13,914 bases of DNA from Myxococcales bacterium. GTDB lineage: Bacteria > Myxococcota > Bradymonadia > UBA7976 > UBA1532. How positions within the stretch are numbered: the stretch's first letter is position 1; each line of letters starts with the position of its first letter. The notes beneath the pieces were generated by a model. The model did not search any database and had not been told where the DNA came from. It saw only the letters and a program-made list of their open reading frames with translations. Made by a program: the position numbers and the translations under genes. This document shows, piece by piece, positions 1-5,565 of the stretch. The stretch spans positions 1 through 13,914 of the forward strand of contig JAGQJJ010000038.1 in NCBI GenBank assembly GCA_020430675.1, given 5' to 3'.

Positions 1-30
1 GGCTGAGCGCCCCCCGAGGCGGCCCCGGCC

Positions 31-1563
31 TCAGAGATCGAGCGTGGTGATGATGTCGAGCCGGGCCCCGGCGAACTCGGGGAAGATCCGGCAGACGCCG
101 CCGATGCACTTGAGGCCGCCGCGCTGGTGGCCGGCGGTGAAGCGGGCCCGCATCCACTCGGCAGCTTCCCAGTCGAGCACCGTGGCGTAGAAGAACTGGC
201 GGATGTTGTCGCCCTCTTTCTGCGTGTCGTAGCCCAACTCGACGGTCAAGGCGCCGAGGCCGGCCGCTTCGACGCCGAGCAGGGTGCTGCCGCGGGCGTA
301 GTCGTCGTCTTTGAGCGTGCGCAGCTCGTTGGTGCTGCTCAGGTGCAGCGACCAGCCGCCGCTGATGGCCTGCAGCCAGTCGCCCTCGAAGTGGATCATC
401 GACTTGAGATCCGGGTCGGACAGCTCGGGCTGCTTCTCGTCGCGGTAGCCGGCGCTGAGGCCCAGGCGCGAGGCGCCTTCGCCGTAGGTCAAGTCGAAGC
501 CGGCATAGCCGTGGAGCTGGTCGACCTGGCTCGACTCACCCTGGTCGGTGATGCGGTACATGCCGTTGATGTAGAGCGCGAGGTCGCCTTCGAGCAGGTA
601 GCGATCGACGCGCAGGCGGCCGCCGAGCACGTCCTTGTTGTTGAGCACCTCTTGATCGAGGCGTTCGAGCGTGGGCGGCTGGCCGTAGACAAAACGATTC
701 TGCAACGCGGAGTTGGAGCTGCCGCGCAACTCGAAGTCATCGAGGTACAGGCCCTCGGCGACGAGGCCGTAATCGCCGAAGAACAGCTCGACCGCGCCGT
801 AAGCGGCCTTGCCGGGGAAGGTCTCGCCCACCAACTCGCGGCGCTGGTAGTCGACCTCGAAGTAGGCCGAGCCGAACGAGAACAGGTCGGGGATCTCTGC
901 CGAGAGGCCTCCGCTGAAGACGTGGTCGTCGTCCGACACGCTGGCGAGGATGGGCTCTTCGATGCCCATGTACAGGCCGTAGACGTTGAGCCGCAACGGG
1001 CCGAGGGCGCGCAGGGTGTACTCGGCGCCGACGAGCACGTCGTCGGGGTCGTCGACGAACTTCTGCGAGACGGCGTCGAGGTTGACCGCGTTGACCCGGC
1101 CGGCGAAGAGGGCGGCGGCGTGATCCTTGGTGTCCCAGGCCACCTCGCCGCCTTGCACGGTGAGGTCGAGGCCGACCTCGTCGACCTTGCGCAGCGAGAG
1201 CACGATGCCGCGGCCAAGCTGGCGGTAGAAGTCGCCGACCTGAATCTGCCAGTCGCCCAGGCGATAGCGCACCGAGAGACGCTCCAGGCGGGCGTCGTCG
1301 GCGTATTCGCCCTCGCTGGCCTGCGTGGCCGGCGGGTTGACGAAGTAGATGGTGTCGACGCGGGCGTTGGCGCTGAGGCCGCCGTCGGAGCCGACCAGGT
1401 TGAGGCGGTTGATGGCGACGCCGTAGTTGTCATCGCCGTCATCGCCGTTCTGGTTGTCGACGCGGCGTTCGATGGTCAGCGAGTCGGTGAGGCGGACGTT
1501 GGGCGCGGCCTGGGCGGATGCGGCGGCGCCGGTGAGCAGCAGGGCGAGCGGGGCGCGCTTCAT
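31..1563 (-). CDS. Predicted outer-membrane beta-barrel protein, DUF6029-like
   Basis: 510 aa. The N-terminus is a short Sec signal (K2, R3, hydrophobic core, AQA-type cleavage near residue 19-20). The rest is alternating hydrophobic/polar strands with aromatic girdles and Asp/Gly-rich turns, with no internal membrane helix, which suggests an outer-membrane barrel. The segment GDFYRQLGRG (110-119) followed by a Leu-rich strand recalls the DUF6029 family from memory; the family name is moderately sure. The protein has exactly two cysteines, C486 and C491, in a KCIGGVCR hairpin just before the final strands. The start was chosen because its ATG overlaps the stop of the upstream thioredoxin gene by 4 bp (ATGA) and begins a clean signal peptide; a longer frame extends upstream but only reads through that gene out of frame. 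It is the last gene of the five-gene cluster. Its ligand or transport role is unknown, and a barrel scaffold for envelope protein export is equally possible. Confidence 0.8.
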   Translation of the reverse strand: MKRAPLALLLTGAAASAQAAPNVRLTDSLTIERRVDNQNGDDGDDNYGVAINRLNLVGSDGGLSANARVDTIYFVNPPATQASEGEYADDARLERLSVRYRLGDWQIQVGDFYRQLGRGIVLSLRKVDEVGLDLTVQGGEVAWDTKDHAAALFAGRVNAVNLDAVSQKFVDDPDDVLVGAEYTLRALGPLRLNVYGLYMGIEEPILASVSDDDHVFSGGLSAEIPDLFSFGSAYFEVDYQRRELVGETFPGKAAYGAVELFFGDYGLVAEGLYLDDFELRGSSNSALQNRFVYGQPPTLERLDQEVLNNKDVLGGRLRVDRYLLEGDLALYINGMYRITDQGESSQVDQLHGYAGFDLTYGEGASRLGLSAGYRDEKQPELSDPDLKSMIHFEGDWLQAISGGWSLHLSSTNELRTLKDDDYARGSTLLGVEAAGLGALTVELGYDTQKEGDNIRQFFYATVLDWEAAEWMRARFTAGHQRGGLKCIGGVCRIFPEFAGARLDIITTLDL

Positions 1564-2075
1564 GGGGCGGCGGCGCCCTCGGCGAGCAGGGCCTTGATGG
1601 TGGCTTCGATCTTGGTCTCGTCGCCGGCGCTGAAGCTGTCGGTCGTCGAGTGCAGGCCGCCGTTGCGGTCGATGTACAGGGTGAAGGGCATCACGCCGCG
1701 CGGGTTGAGGTCGGCGAGCACCGCGCCGTCCTTGTCGAGCAGCACCGGGATGCCGAGCTTCTTCTGCTTCACGAAGCGGCGGACCTCGGCCAGCGTGCGC
1801 GGGCCGTCGGTGGCGATCGAGAGCACGGCGAGGCCGTCCTTGCCGTAGGTCGTCGCGAAGCCGTCGAGGAAGGGCAGCTCTTGTTTGCAGGGCTTGCACC
1901 AGCTCGCCCAGAAGCTGACGACCACCACCTTGCCCCGGTTTTCACTGAGTTTGATGCGCGCGCCGTCGAGGGTGTCGAGCGCAAAGTCGGCCACCGTCGG
2001 GCGCGCGGCGGGCGCGTCTTCGGCCCAAGCGGTGAGGGGCAGCACGGTGAAAGCGAGCAGCAGGGCAAATCGCAT
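1560..2075 (-). CDS. Periplasmic TlpA/ResA-like thiol-disulfide oxidoreductase
   Basis: 171 aa. Residues 1-18 are a Sec signal ending AWA; there is no lipobox, so the mature protein should be soluble in the periplasm or held by an uncleaved signal. The thioredoxin fold covers about residues 28-165, with active site WCKPC (C60, C63) and cis-proline P130 in GVMPFTLYID, matching the AhpC-TSA/redoxin (TlpA, ResA) group. C60 and C63 are the only cysteines. Family members reduce or exchange disulfides in exported proteins, such as apocytochromes. The start ATG has a GGAGA Shine-Dalgarno six bases upstream. The gene lies 14 bp after the thioredoxin lipoprotein gene and overlaps the barrel gene by 4 bp, so translation of the two is probably coupled. 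The barrel is therefore a natural candidate substrate or partner. The family call is firm and the substrate is inference. Confidence 0.9.
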   Translation of the reverse strand: MRFALLLAFTVLPLTAWAEDAPAARPTVADFALDTLDGARIKLSENRGKVVVVSFWASWCKPCKQELPFLDGFATTYGKDGLAVLSIATDGPRTLAEVRRFVKQKKLGIPVLLDKDGAVLADLNPRGVMPFTLYIDRNGGLHSTTDSFSAGDETKIEATIKALLAEGAAAP

Positions 2076-2089
2076 GGCGCGTCTCCGCT

Positions 2090-2659
2090 TCAGAGCTTGG
2101 CTTCGAGGATGGCCCGCACGGCGCTCTCGTCGAAGCCGGTGTCGATGCTGAGGATCTTCATGGTGTCGACCTCGACGAGCATGATCATCGGGGTCAGCGA
2201 TTCGTCGTAGTAGGCGCTGAGCAGGAAGGGCTCGTTGTCGTCGGCGACCACCGGGAACGTCAGGTCGTACTGGCGCTTCCACTGGGCGGCGAAGGCGGCG
2301 TCGGCCGGCGAGTAGTCGTTCTTCTGGAAGACCGCGACCATCAGCGCCAGGCCGGCGTCGCCGTATTCTTCGTGCAGCGCTTGCAGTTTGGGCTGCTCTT
2401 CGCGGCAGGCGGTGCACCAGCCCGAGGCGGTGACCACCATCAGCACCCGGTTGTGGCCGTCGGCGTAGATGCCGGCGAAGTCGTAGGTGCCGCCGTCGGG
2501 GGTGGTGAATTCGAGGTTGGCCAGGATCGAGCCTTCGGTCGTGCCGAAGCCCGCGGTGGGGTAGCCCTCACGGGGGCCCGATTCCGAGTCGTCACCGCCG
2601 CCGCTGTCGCAGGCGGGCAGGGCCATCAGGGAGCAGAGCAAGAGGCAGATGAGGCGCAT
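2090..2659 (-). CDS. Thioredoxin-fold lipoprotein (CTAC active site)
   Basis: 189 aa. Residues 1-17 form a lipoprotein signal with lipobox LPAC, so C17 would be lipidated. It is followed by an Asp/Gly/Ser-rich linker (18-33). The thioredoxin-like domain (about 40-187) carries GWCTAC (C82, C85) and the TP pair T156-P157 that places the cis-proline. After processing, the only cysteines are the lipid anchor and the CxxC pair. The thioredoxin fold indicates a membrane-tethered periplasmic redoxin; direction (oxidase or reductase) cannot be read from sequence. Asp at +2 after the lipid cysteine is an inner-membrane retention signal in enterobacteria, but that rule may not hold here. The ATG has only a weak Shine-Dalgarno (GGAC), but the signal peptide fixes the start well. 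It lies 116 bp downstream of the (GE)18 lipoprotein gene and 14 bp upstream of the TlpA-like gene. Confidence 0.85.
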   Translation of the reverse strand: MRLICLLLCSLMALPACDSGGGDDSESGPREGYPTAGFGTTEGSILANLEFTTPDGGTYDFAGIYADGHNRVLMVVTASGWCTACREEQPKLQALHEEYGDAGLALMVAVFQKNDYSPADAAFAAQWKRQYDLTFPVVADDNEPFLLSAYYDESLTPMIMLVEVDTMKILSIDTGFDESAVRAILEAKL

Positions 2660-2775
2660 GGTTCGTCCGCGGGTCGAGGCCGCCGGGCGGCGCGACGACC
2701 GCGGCGACAGTCTGTTCAGCGTGCATGTCCGGGCCGGCGCTGATGAGTCGTCGCGCGCGTCCGGATCGTCTCGAT
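2660..2775. other. 116-bp intergenic spacer inside the envelope cluster
   Basis: This spacer separates the (GE)18 lipoprotein gene from the thioredoxin lipoprotein gene; both are on the minus strand. It is GC-rich and I see no convincing -35/-10 pair or U-tract terminator. There are short GC-rich inverted repeats, for example GCCG/CGGC arms close to the downstream start. It is the widest gap in the five-gene cluster, so a secondary promoter or a processing site here is possible but not shown. Confidence 0.4.
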
Positions 2776-3849
2776 TCAACGCGCTTTGTAACCCAACCAG
2801 GTCAAGCAGGGCAGGCCTACGCCGGGGTCGCTCTCGATCATCGCGCCGTCGCCGCTGACGGTGGCGGTGCCGATGGGGGCCCAGGTGGCCTCTTCGATGT
2901 GTTCGCCCTCGAACACGCAGTCGAGGCCGCCGACAATATAGAGGTCGACCACTGCGCCGGGCGCGAGGCCTTGCTTGTTGGGGATGCGCACCGGGGCGCC
3001 GGCGCCGTCGAGCGCGCCTTCGGGATAGAAGGCGTAGAGTCCGTCGGGCGCGGGTTCGCCGTCGAGGAAGCACAGCCCGCGCTCGTCGGGACCGACCTCT
3101 CGGGTGCGCAAAGCCCCGTAATCGCCATAGAAATCGATCGGGGTGAGGTCGATCTCAAGCCCATCGGCGAAGCGCACCGTGCGCTCGGCGTTCAGGTCGC
3201 CAATCGGCGGCAGCTCGGCGGGCGGAATGGTGGCGAAGAGCACCAGCGGGTCGAGGTAGTTGAGCTGCGTGCCTTCCACCGCGCGCTCGGCGTAGCGCAT
3301 GTCGCAGTACATCGTGGCGCGCGGCTGGCCCGGCACCAGGCTGCGCATCGCGCCCGAGCGCGCGCAGCGCACGTCGTTGGGCACGTTGATCGTGTAGACG
3401 CCCTGCGCGTCGGTGTCGGCTGGCATCAGGCAGAGCAGCGTGCCGTCGGCCTTGTAGATGCAGAGCTGGGCCTTGGCCCCAGGCACCGGGCGGCCGATGC
3501 GGTCGACGACCCAGCCCCGAACGCCGGCGATGAAGTTTGCGTTGCAGGCCGGGTCGTCGGCGATGGGCGGATCGATGGGCGCGCTGGCGCCGGCCGGCAC
3601 CATATAGGGCTGCGGGTCGCCTTCGTCGGGGTCAACAAACGGCTCCCCTTCGCCCTCTCCCTCTCCCTCGCCTTCGCCCTCGCCTTCTCCCTCACCCTCG
3701 CCTTCGCCTTCACCCTCGCCTTCACCCTCGCCTTCACCCTCGCCTTCGCCACCGATGGCGGCGTCGGCGGGGTCGTCGGCGGGGTCGTCGGCGCAGCCGT
3801 ACGCGAGCGGCGCGAAGACGAGCAGGCCGCAGAGGAGGCGTTCGATCAC
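2776..3849 (-). CDS. Cys-rich lipoprotein with (Gly-Glu)18 spacer and carboxypeptidase-regulatory-like domain
   Basis: 357 aa starting at GTG. The signal peptide ends LAYGC, giving a probable lipidated C19. An Asp/Pro/Ala-rich linker follows, then a perfect run of 18 Gly-Glu pairs (34-69). Residues 109-157 (GVRGWVVDRIGRPVPGA through the DAQGVYTINVP segment) look like a carboxypeptidase-regulatory / transthyretin-like beta-sandwich. The C-terminal half is unrecognised. The mature part has eight cysteines (102, 130, 140, 162, 182, 260, 311, 348), enough for four disulfides. The GTG start overlaps the stop of the upstream modular thioredoxin gene by 4 bp (GTGA), which decides the start and suggests translational coupling. 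The function is unknown. A surface or periplasmic structural lipoprotein that depends on disulfides, possibly a client of the neighbouring thioredoxins, is the simplest reading. Confidence 0.8.
   Translation of the reverse strand: MIERLLCGLLVFAPLAYGCADDPADDPADAAIGGEGEGEGEGEGEGEGEGEGEGEGEGEGEGEGEGEGEPFVDPDEGDPQPYMVPAGASAPIDPPIADDPACNANFIAGVRGWVVDRIGRPVPGAKAQLCIYKADGTLLCLMPADTDAQGVYTINVPNDVRCARSGAMRSLVPGQPRATMYCDMRYAERAVEGTQLNYLDPLVLFATIPPAELPPIGDLNAERTVRFADGLEIDLTPIDFYGDYGALRTREVGPDERGLCFLDGEPAPDGLYAFYPEGALDGAGAPVRIPNKQGLAPGAVVDLYIVGGLDCVFEGEHIEEATWAPIGTATVSGDGAMIESDPGVGLPCLTWLGYKAR
3643..3750 (-). repeat. Low-complexity (Gly-Glu)18 coding tract
   Basis: This is 108 bp of 6-bp units encoding 18 consecutive Gly-Glu pairs. 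Glu codons alternate between GAA and GAG and Gly codons vary in the third base, so the DNA is not an exact hexamer repeat. That codon mixing argues for retention at protein level rather than very recent slippage expansion. It is an acidic, flexible spacer between the lipid anchor and the folded part. Confidence 0.95.
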
Positions 3850-5423
3850 AGCGCTTCCAGGGTCAGGTGGTAGGGCGCGCTGGAGTTGTTGTAGCCGAAG
3901 ACGTGCACCATGCCGGGGCCGTTGGAGCTGAACTGCTCGCGGCTGCCGGTGCCGTTGCTGCCGATCGGCTGGTTGCGCTCGTCGCGCACCGGCTCGTTGG
4001 TCGCCTTGTCCCACAAGAACATGTCGAGGTCGGCGATGCTCGAGTCGAAGTCGATGGTGATCCGCCACGGGCCCTGGATGCCGATGCGGTAGAAGTCGGA
4101 GGCCGGCTCGGCGCAGATGCCGCCGTCGAACTCGCCCGGCTGGATGACGCCCGCGTCGTCGGGGGTGTCGTTCGGCTCGGTGGGCTCTTCCTGGTCAGGG
4201 CCGCAGTTGGCGCGGAAGGGCGGCAGCTCGGGCTGCACGTCGCTCCAGTCGGCATCAGGGTCGGCGATGATGTCGTGGAAGGGCCACGGCGCGCCGCCCT
4301 CGACCGCCATGATGAGGTGCATGTCGCTGCGCCGCACGACCCAGATATTGGGGAAGGCGCTGACCAGGGCCTGGTTCTGCAGGAACGCCGGGGCCGGGTT
4401 GCCGCCAGCGAGGGTATCGGCGTCGCCCACGCGGATGCCCGGCTTCTGGCCGATCAGCCGCGAGAGGTGCTGGTAGGCGAAGTCGCTGGTCGCCGGGGCG
4501 TAGTTGTAATCCTGCGCTTCGACGAAGAGCACCTCGGCGCCCTCATCGATGAGCTGCTCGATCTGCGGGGCCATGATCTGGGTGGTGAACTGGGTGCAGG
4601 GGCTGCACCACCCGGCGCCGATGACCATGATCAGGACCGCTTTGTCATCCCAGGCGGCCGAGCAATGGAACTCGTCGAGGCCGAACTCGAACTGCGTGCC
4701 GTCGGCGTGGTAGGCGCCCGACCAGCGCAGCGGCGGCATGGTGGCGCCGAAGGCGACGTTGCTGGCGAAGGCGGGGTAGTCGCAGACGACGGTGATGTCG
4801 TAGGTGGCGCGGGCCTCGCCGTACTCGACGCTGATGGTGGCGGCGCCAGCGTGCATCGCGGTGATGAGGCCGGCCTCGACGGTGACGACGTGCTCGTCGC
4901 TCGACGCCCACACGGCTTCGCCGGTGACGTCTTCTTCGCGGCCGTCGTTGTACTGCGCGCCGATCTGCAGCTGCGTCGTTTGGGCCGGCCGCAGCTCGGC
5001 GTCGCCGCCGGTGAAGACCAGGCCGGTGAGTTGGGGTTCGACCACGCCCTCCTGGACCTCGATGCTCACCGCGTCGCTCTGCACGTTCTCGAAGGCGGCG
5101 GTGATCTGGACGGTGCCCGGGGCGATGGCCATCAGGCTGCCCGGTGCGTTCTCGTCGAAGGTGGCGACGGCGGGGTCGCTCGATGCCCAGGTGACGCGAT
5201 CGGTGACGACCTCGGTCGAGCCGTCATCGCGCTCGACGGTCGCGGTGAACTGCAGGCTCATGCCCGTGCCGAGCACCTGGGCATCGGCAGCGATGCGCAG
5301 CGCGCGGACGCCGTCGAGCACGACCGCGGGGCCTTCGCCGCCACCGCCGCCCGAGTCGCAGGCCGGCAGGCCGAGGAAAAGCACCGCGAGGGCGCCGCAC
5401 AGGATCGTTGACATCCGCACCAT
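3846..5423 (-). CDS. Modular lipoprotein: two bacterial Ig-like (Big2) domains, thioredoxin-like domain, PPC-like domain
   Basis: 525 aa. The lipoprotein signal ends LPAC (C22), followed by DSGGGGG. Two Big2-type Ig domains follow, about 38-123 and 130-212, recognisable by paired TWASSDPAVAT / VWASSDEHVVT strands and a G(T/A)xxI-type last strand. A thioredoxin-like domain (about 240-385) carries GWCSPC (C273, C276) and FPNIWVV, with P358 as likely cis-proline. The C-terminus (about 413-525) opens with EPNDTPDDA and resembles a pre-peptidase C-terminal (PPC) beta-sandwich. Other cysteines are 214, 254, 407 and 437. The start is the ATG preceded by a near-perfect GAGGAGGA at five bases; a longer upstream frame lacks this and would bury the signal peptide. 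It is the first gene of the five-gene cluster and overlaps the next by 4 bp. The domain order is unusual; the redox role is inferred from the CxxC. Confidence 0.85.
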   Translation of the reverse strand: MVRMSTILCGALAVLFLGLPACDSGGGGGEGPAVVLDGVRALRIAADAQVLGTGMSLQFTATVERDDGSTEVVTDRVTWASSDPAVATFDENAPGSLMAIAPGTVQITAAFENVQSDAVSIEVQEGVVEPQLTGLVFTGGDAELRPAQTTQLQIGAQYNDGREEDVTGEAVWASSDEHVVTVEAGLITAMHAGAATISVEYGEARATYDITVVCDYPAFASNVAFGATMPPLRWSGAYHADGTQFEFGLDEFHCSAAWDDKAVLIMVIGAGWCSPCTQFTTQIMAPQIEQLIDEGAEVLFVEAQDYNYAPATSDFAYQHLSRLIGQKPGIRVGDADTLAGGNPAPAFLQNQALVSAFPNIWVVRRSDMHLIMAVEGGAPWPFHDIIADPDADWSDVQPELPPFRANCGPDQEEPTEPNDTPDDAGVIQPGEFDGGICAEPASDFYRIGIQGPWRITIDFDSSIADLDMFLWDKATNEPVRDERNQPIGSNGTGSREQFSSNGPGMVHVFGYNNSSAPYHLTLEAL

Positions 5424-5428
5424 TGGAT

Positions 5429-5436
5429 TCCTCCTC
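5429..5436 (-). promoter_or_regulatory. Strong Shine-Dalgarno deciding the start at 5423
   Basis: GAGGAGGA sits five bases before the ATG at 5423. It selects this ATG over both the in-frame ATG three codons later and the longer upstream frame. It is the best ribosome-binding site of the cluster and suggests efficient translation of the first gene. Confidence 0.8.
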
Positions 5437-5500
5437 GCCGCACCCGCGCAGGCCCGTCCGGTCGGCGGACCTCCAGCACTCGCCTCAGCGGCGGAGCGGC

Positions 5501-5509
5501 AGTCTAGCA
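5501..5509 (-). promoter_or_regulatory. Possible extended -10 promoter for the five-gene cluster
   Basis: On the minus strand TGC-TAGACT reads as an extended -10 element (TGn plus TAnnnT). It lies in the 142-bp spacer 5424-5565, about 80 bp before the first start codon of the cluster. No good -35 is visible, which is tolerated for extended -10 promoters. The rest of the spacer is GC-rich with no convincing terminator for the upstream gene. This is a weak call based on one short motif. Confidence 0.3.
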
Positions 5510-5565
5510 TGGTTCGCCGCCCGGAGTACGTCGAGGCGGGGGCCCAGATTACCTTTTATGCGCCA

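Noticed and set aside
127..1848. A 573-codon plus-strand frame over the barrel and TlpA-like genes
   Set aside because: It is a mirror of the minus-strand genes and runs across their junction. The composition is typical of a reverse-complement shadow.
31..1899. A longer start for the barrel, adding 112 residues
   Set aside because: The added part is an Arg-rich out-of-frame reading of the thioredoxin gene. The ATGA overlap start at 1563 begins a proper signal peptide.
3643..3750. The hexamer-rich tract as a CRISPR array or intergenic satellite
   Set aside because: It has no spacers, and the units are in frame and code for Gly-Glu within a complete lipoprotein gene.
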